The notes: generated from the letters alone by a model not told the origin. Counted from the stretch's first letter, positions 1-7,202 are shown. The stretch is 10,347 bases of DNA from an uncultured Bacteroidales bacterium (GCA_937896105.1 CALBKR010000246.1:1-10347); one strand, 5' to 3'. Translations and numbers: made by a program.

Positions 1-2064
1 AAGAATCTCGGCGTGGCTCTGCAGGCGGGTATAGAAACCGCTCCAGTTCTTCTTGCTGCTTGGCAACCATCCGGTCTCGGCAACTGCAATCATACGTGGC
101 AACAACTGGTATTCAAGCTCAATATCGTCGTTGAGTGTCTCTGCCCATAGGTTGCACTGTACGCCCAGACAGTACTCCTCGCGTCCGCTGAGTGAGCCGG
201 CAGGGTTCAGTGAGTATGCCTCTTCCAATGTGTTGGTGTTGGTCTCGTTCCAACCGCCATAATATGGTTCATCAATAACAGTCTTGTCAGGGCCTACCTG
301 CATAAAGTCGATATATACGTGCGAATAGGGTGTCGCAATGCTCTTGAAACCCTTGTTCGCCGCTTCGGCAGTCTTACCAAGGCTGTTCCAAGCCATAATT
401 ATAGGCTTGACCTTGTTTTCACTTGTCCAGTGTGCAAGCAACTCGTCCCATACTACAATATCCTTTCCGTGCTTATCCTTGAGGTATGTGCCGAGCTCTT
501 CGACCAACCACGACTGCAATTCGTGTACGCCGGCAAGGCCTTCTTCCTGAACGCGGCGCAGGCAATCCTCGTTAGTCTGCCACTGGTCGGTGGGGCACTC
601 GTCACCGCCGATGTGTACATAAGGGTAGGGGAATATTGTGGCTACATTATCGAGTACACATTTCAGGAAATCTATTGTCTCGTCCTTTCCGATGTTCAGG
701 ACATCCTTCGATATTCCGCCGTCGATTCGTACGGAATACTCCTTTGTGGGGTCGCAACTTAATTCGGGGTAAGATGTCACGGCTGCAACCATATGACCTG
801 GCAGGTCAATCTCAGGCAGAATCTCTATGTTGCGCTCTGCTGCGTATGCCACGATTTCACGTAAGTCCTCCTGTGTGAAATACATTCCACGGCCATACTC
901 TGTATCGTCGAAGAACTTGCTGCCGTCTCCCGGGCTTGTGAATGAGCCTGAACGCACTGCACCAATCTCGGTGAGCAGTGGATATTCCGGAATTTCAATG
1001 CGCCAGCCCTGGTCGTCGGTGAGGTGCCAGTGCAGGCGGTTCATCTTGTAGAGTGCCATAATGTCGAGCACCTTCTTCACTTCGTCCTTGTCGAAGAAGT
1101 GGCGTGCAACATCCATCATAAATCCACGGTGGCCGAACTGCGGCTGGTCGGCAATCGTTACGAAAGGTATTTCCCATTTTGCCTCGCTGTTGAGCACCTC
1201 GCCGAAGAGGTCGCGCGGGAGCAATTGCTTCAATGTCTGTATTGCATAGAAGAAACCGGCTTTTTTGGATGCTTTTATTGCAATGCCGTTGTCGTTTACA
1301 TTCAAAGTGTATCCTTCGGCCGGCAGTGAAGCATCAACGGCAAGCCAAATCTCGCCTTCAGCGGCCTCTGCACTGCTCTCCTTGACAGCGAGTGTAGTGC
1401 CCGATGTCTTTGCAAGCATTGCTGCAAAATCACTCACATATTTCGCAACCTCCTCGTCCGGGTATGTGATGGCGCTGAGTGATGAAACAGCAAGGCTTCC
1501 TTCTCCTACTGTCATTTCGGCGGGGTAGGGGATAACTGAAATATTACCCAAGTTCTCGAACACTGTGTACTCGACAAACTGTACCGGGTTGTTCTGGTCG
1601 CTCTTGTCCCAAAGGCCTACGCCGCGGTTCTCGCTTGGACCTCCCCAAAGGTTCATTGAAACGCTTGTGTTTCCTTTTGGTTGAATCTCAAAACCACCAC
1701 TGTAAGTGCTGTTGCCTGTAGGGTTGATGAAGAACTTGCTGACACCTGTGGCGCTTGTTGTCGCTTTCACCATCTGGTCCTTGGCTGCTGAACTCACATA
1801 AAGGATATTTCCTTTCTTGTTGGTAAATGTGTAGCCGTTGGTTGCATCGCCGGTTATCTTCCACAACTGCGCATCACTACCGGTTGCAGTAGCTGTGGTA
1901 ATCTGTGCCCCGGCACTCTCGGCTGTGATGGCATTGCCGCCGTTCATAAATTGGATGAGATACCACTTTGTGTTCTCATTTGTGCTTATGGTCGGGAACC
2001 CCTGGGCAATGATATTCGTTATTCCCAAGAATAGACCAAACAGGAATAAAATGGATTTTTTCAT
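1..2064 (-). CDS. GH20 beta-N-acetylhexosaminidase, secreted (partial, C-terminus off the window)
   Basis: Translating the minus strand from the ATG at 2064 gives 688 uninterrupted codons to the window edge, so the C-terminus is missing. Residues 1-21 form a signal peptide (MKK, hydrophobic core, then IIAQG) with no lipobox. Residues 25-165 form an extra N-terminal module with ricin/lectin-like features (KWYLIQF, QLWKI). A GH20b-type alpha/beta domain follows at about 175-300. The catalytic barrel carries FGHRGFMMDVARHF (about 310-323, Arg313), RLHWHLTDDQGWR (343-355) and HIGGDE (484-489). Asp488 and Glu489 form the catalytic pair, and Trp539 and Trp640 are probable substrate-pocket tryptophans. 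GH20 enzymes release terminal beta-GlcNAc or GalNAc by substrate-assisted catalysis, here probably in the periplasm or at the cell surface on host or microbial glycans. It is transcribed divergently from the lipoprotein gene at 2293. The family is certain; the N-terminal module assignment is tentative and the precise substrate is unknown. Confidence 0.95.
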   Translation of the reverse strand, partial: MKKSILFLFGLFLGITNIIAQGFPTISTNENTKWYLIQFMNGGNAITAESAGAQITTATATGSDAQLWKITGDATNGYTFTNKKGNILYVSSAAKDQMVKATTSATGVSKFFINPTGNSTYSGGFEIQPKGNTSVSMNLWGGPSENRGVGLWDKSDQNNPVQFVEYTVFENLGNISVIPYPAEMTVGEGSLAVSSLSAITYPDEEVAKYVSDFAAMLAKTSGTTLAVKESSAEAAEGEIWLAVDASLPAEGYTLNVNDNGIAIKASKKAGFFYAIQTLKQLLPRDLFGEVLNSEAKWEIPFVTIADQPQFGHRGFMMDVARHFFDKDEVKKVLDIMALYKMNRLHWHLTDDQGWRIEIPEYPLLTEIGAVRSGSFTSPGDGSKFFDDTEYGRGMYFTQEDLREIVAYAAERNIEILPEIDLPGHMVAAVTSYPELSCDPTKEYSVRIDGGISKDVLNIGKDETIDFLKCVLDNVATIFPYPYVHIGGDECPTDQWQTNEDCLRRVQEEGLAGVHELQSWLVEELGTYLKDKHGKDIVVWDELLAHWTSENKVKPIIMAWNSLGKTAEAANKGFKSIATPYSHVYIDFMQVGPDKTVIDEPYYGGWNETNTNTLEEAYSLNPAGSLSGREEYCLGVQCNLWAETLNDDIELEYQLLPRMIAVAETGWLPSSKKNWSGFYTRLQSHAEIL

Positions 2065-2105
2065 ATATCAAATGGTTAAATGTTTACTGTTAAGATATAT
2101 TTTGA

Positions 2106-2113
2106 CAAATATA
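2106..2113 (-). promoter_or_regulatory. Putative -7 promoter element for the GH20 gene
   Basis: The minus strand reads TATATTTG, an exact match to the Bacteroidetes -7 consensus TAnnTTTG, 42 bp upstream of the GH20 start codon. This would give a 5' UTR of roughly 35 nt. I saw no convincing TTTG -33 box at 19-21 bp, so the call rests on the -7 element and its position. Confidence 0.45.
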
Positions 2114-2254
2114 GCCTTTTTTCATTAAATTGCCTATAATACCTTATTAATTTGATGCAGTTTTTCCGATGCTGGTTACGGTTTCATTAATTTTTCTTCA
2201 TTCTCAAAGAGGTAATGTAAATATATTTTACTATAAATATCTTGAGCTTACGGC

Positions 2255-2285
2255 TTGATTGGTGTTGGTATTTTCAGTAACTTTG
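2255..2285 (+). promoter_or_regulatory. Putative promoter of the M15-like lipoprotein gene
   Basis: A TTG at 2255-2257 is followed after 20 bp by TAACTTTG at 2278-2285. This matches the Bacteroidetes sigma-ABfr layout (TTTG, 19-21 bp, TAnnTTTG). Transcription would start near 2290, so the first ATG at 2293 would be almost leaderless. That bears on which of the two in-frame ATGs (2293 or 2305) is used. Confidence 0.55.
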
Positions 2286-2292
2286 CATACAA

Positions 2293-2997
2293 ATGAAAAA
2301 CACTATGAACAAGTTATTTCTCTCTTTTTTTGTAGCCGTTCCGCTTTTTTTTCTCTCTTGCAGTGGCAGTGACAGTGGCGGAAAGGGTGGTGACCAGCCC
2401 AAAGAGACCCGTAAGAGGCCGCCTGTTCCCGAGAAACCCAATAAGATAATCTATTATAATGCGAACAGGATATTCAAGGATGGAAATGATACTCATCTCT
2501 CTGCAGCAGAGAAAATCGGCATCAAGCCGCTTGCCGACCGTGAGGCAATAGAGGGGCAGATGAAGAATTTGCGCTCCATTGAAGGCGATGACAAACCATA
2601 TGCAATAGATAAATTGACACATTCGAGCCCATATCTGGTACCCGAGGCCGCCGCATTGCTATGTGATATCGGGTATAATTTCCAGGACTCGCTGCGCAAC
2701 AAGCATCTGCCTGAGTATAGCGTTATCGTTACATCGGTATTAAGGACTGATGCCGATGTGAAAAGTCTTTCAAAAAGGAATATAAATGCATCCCAACGCT
2801 CGGTACATTGTTATGGTACAACTGTCGATATCTCTTATGCGCGTTTCAAGAAGCACGACGAGAATGCTCCCGATGTAAGCCAGACCGACTTGAAAGCCGT
2901 TCTCACAGAGGTTTTGCGCGATTTGCGTAACCAGGAGCGTTGTTATGTAAAGTATGAAATCAAGCAGGGCTGTTTTCACATCACTGCGAGGAAGTGA
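2293..2997 (+). CDS. DUF5715-like lipoprotein with M15 peptidase-type metal-site motifs
   Basis: A 234-residue protein. A lipoprotein signal peptide ends in FLSC with the lipidated cysteine at residue 23, followed by a Ser/Gly linker and a basic, proline-rich stretch (about 24-50), so it should be membrane-anchored facing the periplasm. The C-terminal domain (about 110-234) contains SVLRT (148-152), SVHCYGTTVD (170-179) and CFHIT (227-231). SVHCYGTTVD fits the SxHxxGxAxD zinc-binding signature of M15 (VanY/DD-peptidase-like) enzymes, with Thr in place of Ala. His172, Asp179 and His229 would be the metal ligands. From memory it resembles the Bacteroidetes family DUF5715. A role in trimming peptidoglycan peptides is inference from the fold signature. 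The ATG at 2305 (residue 5) is a second possible start and would leave a cleaner signal peptide. The gene is monocistronic and convergent with the carboxyltransferase gene. Confidence 0.85.
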   Translation: MKNTMNKLFLSFFVAVPLFFLSCSGSDSGGKGGDQPKETRKRPPVPEKPNKIIYYNANRIFKDGNDTHLSAAEKIGIKPLADREAIEGQMKNLRSIEGDDKPYAIDKLTHSSPYLVPEAAALLCDIGYNFQDSLRNKHLPEYSVIVTSVLRTDADVKSLSKRNINASQRSVHCYGTTVDISYARFKKHDENAPDVSQTDLKAVLTEVLRDLRNQERCYVKYEIKQGCFHITARK

Positions 2998-3024
2998 GAT
3001 ACGAGGGCAGCAAACGTATATAAT

Positions 3025-3056
3025 AAAAATATGGCAACCGCGGTTGCCATATTTTT
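3025..3056. terminator. Bidirectional intrinsic terminator between convergent genes
   Basis: A perfect inverted repeat with 16-base arms (3025-3040 and 3041-3056) centred on a CG step. The GC-containing core is flanked by an A-run on the left and a T-run on the right, so either strand forms a hairpin followed by U residues. It lies 28 bp after the lipoprotein stop codon and 29 bp after the end of the opposing carboxyltransferase gene, so it can serve both. Confidence 0.9.
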
Positions 3057-3084
3057 TTATGGAGCGTTATAAATTCTTGATATT

Positions 3085-4860
3085 TCAATTGAAAAGCTCG
3101 TCGCGTTGCAGGTATGCTATAATATCGCCTCTATTGACGTGGTCGCCCTGCTTGGCGCAAATCTCAACCACACGGCCACCGAGCCCGGTAGCAACGGGCT
3201 GCAATTCGCCCCACGGAGTTATAATGGTGCAGAAAAGCTCATCGGCAGCATAGTGGCGGCCTATAGCCGGAGCTTGTGATACACCCTCGACAACGACCTC
3301 CCAAATAATCTGTCCCTTCTCTGCGGCAACAATCGGGTCAGCCTTTGCGTGCTTGATAGCCTGGATTTCCTCTATGCTTACGCCCTTGTTTGCCATTTCA
3401 CTGTCCTTAGCCTTTTCAATGTCAGCAAGGAAACGCTCTTTTGCCACGCCGCTCTTGTAGTCGCGGTATTGGCGCTCGTGCATAGCGAACTCCCAAAGTT
3501 CCTCATCGTCCTGGCCGGTATCCCAACCAAGCTCCTGCATCTCCTTGCGGAATCCATCGAGTGCGTCGGGGTAGAAGCTCTGCGGGTCGGCCGTCGTGAA
3601 CTCGTAGCCCTTCTCCTTGGCAAGCGCAACAATTTCGGGAGCAACCTCGCCCGGAAGTCTTCCGCTCTTTCCAAGTATCATACCCCACATACTCTCGTCC
3701 ATTCTGCTGAAGCGTGGCTCGTCCTGTGCACGTGAGAGCAGGTTCATAAGCGCGATATTCTTCACATACTGGCTGAAAGGTGTCACAAGCGGGGGATAGC
3801 CCACTCGTGGCCACACATATGCAACCTCATTGAAAAGTTCAACCATAAGCTCGTCGAGCGTGTATGTAGGTTTGCCTTTGCTTTGCAGGATGCCGTTGAT
3901 GCCCTTGTGGACGCCTGCAAGGTCGGACATCATTGAGCCCATCATACCGCCCGGCAAGCCGCTTGTGAGCAGCAACGAACTCATCAGCTTGTTGTTCTTG
4001 TCCATAAACACGCCCATCCAGTCATCGATGAATTCCTGTGTCAGGCTACGAACCTTCATATATGCATTCATATTGATTTCCGGTACTTTAAAGCCTGCAT
4101 CTTTAAGCATTGCTTGAACACTGATGATGTCCGGATGCACCTTTCCCCAAGACAATGGCTCAACAGCCGTGTCGATTATGTCGCAACCGTTCTTGCAGAC
4201 CTCGAGGATTGATGCCATAGAAAGGCCGGGGCCGCTGTGCCCGTGGTACTGTATGATGATTTCGGGGTGTTTATCCTTTATACTCTTTGTCAGGCGGCCA
4301 AGGAATGCCGGGCGTCCGATGCCGGCCATATCCTTGAGGCATATTTCAGTAGCGCCGGCTGCAATAAGCTCATCGGCTAAATTACTGTAATATTCAACCG
4401 TGTGGATAGGGGAGGAGGTGATGCAGAGCGTTGCCTGTGGTATCATTCCTGCCTCAAGTGCATATTTGATTGAGGGAATTATGTTTCTCGAGTCGTTAAG
4501 TCCGCAGAATATGCGGGTGATGTCTACGCCCTGCGCTTTCTTTACCTTATACATAAGGCGGCGTACATCGGCCGGAACAGGGAACATACGTAGTGCGTTC
4601 AGTGCCCTGTCGAGCATATGGGTCTGTATGTTGGCTTCGTTGAATAGCTTTGTAAAGCGTCTTACGGCTTTGTTTGGGTTCTCGCCTGCCATTAGGTTTA
4701 CCTGCTCGAAAGCACCGCCGTTTGTCTCTACGCGTGAGAAACATCCCATTTCAATGATAGCTGGAGCTACTTTTTCAAGCTGCTCGGCGAGCGGTTGGAA
4801 TTTACCCGACGATTGGAACATATCGCGGTAAACGAGGCTGAATTTGATTTCTTTTTCCAT
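3085..4860 (-). CDS. Carboxyltransferase subunit, pyruvate carboxylase B / oxaloacetate decarboxylase alpha type
   Basis: A 591-residue cytoplasmic protein. The N-terminal TIM-barrel carboxyltransferase domain (about 5-290) has YRDMFQSSGK (11-20, the counterpart of the family's RDxxQS motif), FCGLNDSRNI (118-127), EICLKDMAG (172-180; Lys176 is the expected metal-binding, carbamylated lysine) and YHGHSGPG (205-212; His206 and His208 are metal ligands). The PYC/OADA conserved domain follows (about 300-480), with GLPGGMMGSM and PRVGYPPLVTPFSQ. These enzymes move a carboxyl group between biotin and pyruvate/oxaloacetate or a related acid. The C-terminal 75 residues look like a biotinyl/lipoyl half-fold (LGGRVVEICAKQGDHVNRGD), but no AMKM biotin-lysine motif is present, so a separate biotin carrier protein would be needed. 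No carboxylase or membrane subunit is adjacent. The start is the first ATG, preceded by A/T-rich sequence with no Shine-Dalgarno motif. Family certain; exact substrate not. Confidence 0.92.
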   Translation of the reverse strand: MEKEIKFSLVYRDMFQSSGKFQPLAEQLEKVAPAIIEMGCFSRVETNGGAFEQVNLMAGENPNKAVRRFTKLFNEANIQTHMLDRALNALRMFPVPADVRRLMYKVKKAQGVDITRIFCGLNDSRNIIPSIKYALEAGMIPQATLCITSSPIHTVEYYSNLADELIAAGATEICLKDMAGIGRPAFLGRLTKSIKDKHPEIIIQYHGHSGPGLSMASILEVCKNGCDIIDTAVEPLSWGKVHPDIISVQAMLKDAGFKVPEINMNAYMKVRSLTQEFIDDWMGVFMDKNNKLMSSLLLTSGLPGGMMGSMMSDLAGVHKGINGILQSKGKPTYTLDELMVELFNEVAYVWPRVGYPPLVTPFSQYVKNIALMNLLSRAQDEPRFSRMDESMWGMILGKSGRLPGEVAPEIVALAKEKGYEFTTADPQSFYPDALDGFRKEMQELGWDTGQDDEELWEFAMHERQYRDYKSGVAKERFLADIEKAKDSEMANKGVSIEEIQAIKHAKADPIVAAEKGQIIWEVVVEGVSQAPAIGRHYAADELFCTIITPWGELQPVATGLGGRVVEICAKQGDHVNRGDIIAYLQRDELFN

Positions 4861-4877
4861 AATAATGAAAATTTAGA

Positions 4878-4891
4878 GTAGTGTACACTAC
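4878..4891. promoter_or_regulatory. 14-bp perfect palindrome, candidate operator of the carboxyltransferase gene
   Basis: GTAGTGTACACTAC is perfectly self-complementary and lies 18 bp upstream of the carboxyltransferase start codon, inside its predicted 5' leader. A second half-site, GTAGTGTA, occurs at 5185-5192. The form suits a homodimeric repressor. I do not recognise the motif, and it does not look like a terminator because no T-run follows on the transcript strand before the start codon. Confidence 0.45.
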
Positions 4892-4956
4892 ATTTTTTAT
4901 GGTTATGTTATAAAGTTTATTTTGTTGAATGCAAATTATTTGTCTTTTGTTGCTTA

Positions 4957-4988
4957 AAGCTGTCCTGCAATACTGCGAGGAGCGGCTT
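4957..4988 (-). other. Possible RNA hairpin in the leader of the carboxyltransferase gene
   Basis: On the minus-strand transcript, AAGC pairs with GCUU on the outside and UCCU with AGGA on the inside. GCA then pairs with UGC around a GUAU loop, with one bulged base and a small internal loop. It would lie within the roughly 160-nt 5' UTR if transcription starts at the -7 box at 5027-5034. It matches no riboswitch class I know and could be chance pairing. Confidence 0.25.
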
Positions 4989-5026
4989 GTGTCCTTTTTA
5001 TGTTGTATCTTTTGTTATCGTATATG

Positions 5027-5034
5027 CAAAGTTA
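5027..5034 (-). promoter_or_regulatory. Putative -7 promoter element for the carboxyltransferase gene
   Basis: The minus strand reads TAACTTTG followed by C, an exact TAnnTTTG match and the same octamer as in front of the lipoprotein gene at 2278. I could not find a TTTG -33 box at 19-21 bp. Use of this box would produce a leader of about 160 nt that contains both the hairpin and the 14-bp palindrome. Confidence 0.4.
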
Positions 5035-5272
5035 GTCGCTTTGAATTTAAAACCTAATTTTTGTCGGCTTAATTTTTAGAAATTTAAAGTGCTTCTTGAT
5101 AATCTCAAAATTTGCCGCAGAGTTATTTGTGGATAGCCTTTTGTTCAATGCGGCGGTTATGGCGGCTGCTGCTTGGTTTGTTGTGTAGTGTATAAGCTTT
5201 ACCGGTTATGGTTTTTGTTCTGCTTATGCTGTTCGTTTTGTCTTGTTTAGACATATATTCTGGTTCGTTTTT

Positions 5273-5348
5273 GGCGAAATTACCCCTTTGGACGAAATTA
5301 TTGTCAATTTTTTAAGTTTAATTTCACCTATAAATATATAATTTCACC
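5273..5348. repeat. Four-copy 10-bp motif GRYGAAATTA, two direct and two inverted
   Basis: GGCGAAATTA (5273-5282) and GACGAAATTA (5291-5300) lie on the plus strand. GGTGAAATTA lies twice on the minus strand (5319-5328 and 5339-5348, written TAATTTCACC on plus). Start-to-start spacings are 18, 28 and 20 bp. The two inverted copies are identical and two helical turns apart. The arrangement looks like a cluster of transcription-factor sites facing one another in the promoter region of the first acyl-ligase gene. Confidence 0.55.
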
Positions 5349-5358
5349 CAATATTTTC

Positions 5359-5366
5359 TATTTTTG
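5359..5366 (+). promoter_or_regulatory. Candidate -7 element for the first acyl-ligase gene
   Basis: TATTTTTG, followed by C, matches the TAnnTTTG consensus and lies 10 bp downstream of the last GRYGAAATTA copy. No TTTG occurs at the -33 distance; the repeat copy at 5339-5348 covers part of that position, as at activator-dependent promoters. It implies a 5' UTR of about 150 nt. GACCTTTG at 5420-5427 is a weaker alternative with one mismatch. This gene's promoter is the least certain of the set. Confidence 0.3.
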
Positions 5367-5522
5367 CCAATGCATAGGGCTGTGTATCTACCTTTTTATG
5401 TATTTAAAAAATGATTTGCGACCTTTGCGCTGCGACTCCGGCAATACTGGCGATTTTTAAGCGATTGTTCTGGAGGTGTGATTGATTTGATTTGAAAATT
5501 GATTTTAAACACTATTTAATTT

Positions 5523-7202
5523 ATGAAACATTATCTTTCGTATGTCGAAGATGTTATCAAAAGCAAGTGGAATGAGCCTGCTATCACCAATTATGGTGCA
5601 AACACCTTCAAGAACTGCGATATAGCAAGAGATATTGAGAAGCTGCATATCCTTTTTGAGAAATGTGGCATTAAAAAGGGTGACCACGTGGCCATCTGTG
5701 CAAGAAATTCTGCCGAGTGGTGTGTGGTTTTCCTTGCAATTACATCTTACAAGGCTGTGGCTGTTCCGTTTCTGGCCGATTTCTTACCCGAGAATATTGC
5801 CAATCTGACAAAGGTTTCAGACAGCAGGATGTTGTTTGTTGACAAGAATGTACTTGCAGGATTGCAGCGTGCCGGTGTGCTTGGGGGCTTTGCTGACTAT
5901 GATAATTTTGTCGGCGTTTTTGATATTGTAACATACAGTGGAATAGAGGAATGCAATAATCCTGTTAAAGTTGCAATTGAAGATGTTGACAAGGCTTTCA
6001 CGAAGAAATTCCCTAATGGAATGACCGCTGCCGATGTTGACATCGCTACCGGTGATTTGGAGGAGCTTGCTGTAATTAGCTATACATCCGGTACAAGCAG
6101 TGCACCCAAAGGTGTTATGCTGCAGGCAAAATCACTCTCAGGCAATGTTCAGGTAGCACGCAGACTGGTTCCTGTAGCAGTTGAGTCGCCGGGCAATACA
6201 TTGTCTATCTTGCCTTTGGCGCACATTTTCGGTTTGGCGTTCGATTTCCTTCTGCTTTATGGTTGCGGTTGCCACATACATATATTTACCGAGAAACCGG
6301 TACCGGTACGTCTGCTTAAAGCATTGTCCGAGGTAAAGCCGTTTATCTTCTTGACTGTCCCGATGTTAATAGAAAAGATATTTAGGGCTAAAGTCATTCC
6401 TGTGCTTAAAAAGCCTGCTATGAAATTCCTGACATCGATACCCGGTGTGCGCCAGCTTATCCACAGGAAAGTACGCTCCAAGATTCTTAATACATTCGGC
6501 GGTAATCTGCAGAATGCCGGTTTCTTTATAGGGGGTGCTGCCATAAGCAAGGATGTGGATAAGGTTATGAGGAGGATAAAGATACCTTATGCAGTAGGAT
6601 ATGGTATGACCGAGTGTGGACCGCTCATCAGCTATACTGCTTCATCGCATCCTACAATTCACGAGGCAGGTGGCATTGCAGGACCCACAATTGAGGTGCG
6701 TATCGACTCGGACAGGGCAACGAAGGTTCCCGGAGAGATACAGGTGCGCGGTGATGTTGTGACAATTGGCTATTATAACAACCCCGAGGCGACAAAGTCT
6801 TCATTCACATCCGATGGCTGGTTGAAAACCGGTGATATGGGTATACAGGATCGCAACGGAATAATTTATATAAAAGGTCGTTGCAAGAATATGATTCTTA
6901 CGGGTAGTGGACAGAATATCTATCCCGAGGAGATTGAGGATATGATTTTGCAGCTTCCTTATATAACAGAAACGCTTGTCGTAGGCCGTAATCACGCACT
7001 CGTTGCACTGATTGTCGTAGATAATGATGCACTGAAAGCAGCCGGCATCGAGGTTGACAAGGTTCAGGAGGTAATAGAAAACAGCGTCTTTGCCCTCAAT
7101 GCAAAGTTGCCATCATATAGCCAGATAGCTCGTTGCGAGTTGAGACGCGAACCGTTTGAAAAGACTCCCAAGTTGAGCATCAAGCGCTTTATGTATAATT
7201 AA
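5523..7202 (+). CDS. AMP-forming acyl-CoA synthetase-like ligase, copy 1 (ANL superfamily)
   Basis: A 559-residue cytoplasmic adenylate-forming ligase that should activate a carboxylic acid with ATP to an acyl-adenylate and then a thioester, probably with CoA. Motifs in order: P-loop YTSGTSSAPKG (187-197), LPLAHIFGLAFD (230-241), YGMTECGP (360-367), GWLKTGDMG with ribose-binding Asp438 (432-440), KGRCKNMILT hinge region (451-460), QNIYPEEIE (464-472), and the C-terminal KTPKLSIKRF with probable catalytic Lys554. The C-terminal TPxxxxKR form resembles long-chain fatty acyl-CoA synthetases more than acetyl-CoA synthetases. The N-terminus (MKHYLSYVED) is shared with the two downstream paralogues, from which it is clearly more divergent. 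The start is fixed by an in-frame TAA at 5517-5519. A terminator follows at 7245, so it is probably monocistronic. Substrate unknown. Confidence 0.92.
   Translation: MKHYLSYVEDVIKSKWNEPAITNYGANTFKNCDIARDIEKLHILFEKCGIKKGDHVAICARNSAEWCVVFLAITSYKAVAVPFLADFLPENIANLTKVSDSRMLFVDKNVLAGLQRAGVLGGFADYDNFVGVFDIVTYSGIEECNNPVKVAIEDVDKAFTKKFPNGMTAADVDIATGDLEELAVISYTSGTSSAPKGVMLQAKSLSGNVQVARRLVPVAVESPGNTLSILPLAHIFGLAFDFLLLYGCGCHIHIFTEKPVPVRLLKALSEVKPFIFLTVPMLIEKIFRAKVIPVLKKPAMKFLTSIPGVRQLIHRKVRSKILNTFGGNLQNAGFFIGGAAISKDVDKVMRRIKIPYAVGYGMTECGPLISYTASSHPTIHEAGGIAGPTIEVRIDSDRATKVPGEIQVRGDVVTIGYYNNPEATKSSFTSDGWLKTGDMGIQDRNGIIYIKGRCKNMILTGSGQNIYPEEIEDMILQLPYITETLVVGRNHALVALIVVDNDALKAAGIEVDKVQEVIENSVFALNAKLPSYSQIARCELRREPFEKTPKLSIKRFMYN

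Larger units (their letters stand above)
4861..5522. other. 662-bp divergent intergenic region, A/T-rich, no gene found
   Basis: This gap separates the divergently transcribed carboxyltransferase and first acyl-ligase genes. It holds a 14-bp palindrome (4878-4891), a possible leader hairpin (4957-4988), a minus-strand -7 box (5027-5034) and four copies of a 10-bp motif (5273-5348). I see no RNA gene and no convincing protein gene. The T/G-rich stretch at 5100-5270 has no structure I could identify, apart from GTAGTGTA at 5185-5192, which repeats half of the 4878 palindrome. The length and density of sites suggest more regulation than at other gaps in the window. Confidence 0.7.

Noticed and set aside
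319..762. A 147-codon plus-strand ORF and several others opposite positions 1-2064.
   Set aside because: They are antisense shadows of the GH20 gene, whose conserved catalytic motifs lie on the minus strand through the whole interval.
4967..5450. The 9-mer GCAATACTG occurs at 4967-4975 and 5441-5449, suggesting a shared leader element.
   Set aside because: The flanks do not match beyond a few bases and the surrounding secondary structures differ. A shared 9-mer in this amount of sequence is weak evidence.
5398..5460. A 20-codon ORF (begins MYLKNDLRPL) between the putative promoter and acyl-ligase copy 1, a possible leader peptide.
   Set aside because: It has no ribosome binding site, no run of a regulatory amino acid and no attenuator-like hairpin after it. 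An ORF of this length is expected by chance.
5472..5478. A strong Shine-Dalgarno-like GGAGGTG upstream of acyl-ligase copy 1.
   Set aside because: It is 44 bp from the ATG with an in-frame TAA between, and no ORF of useful length starts just after it. Other genes in the window lack Shine-Dalgarno motifs.
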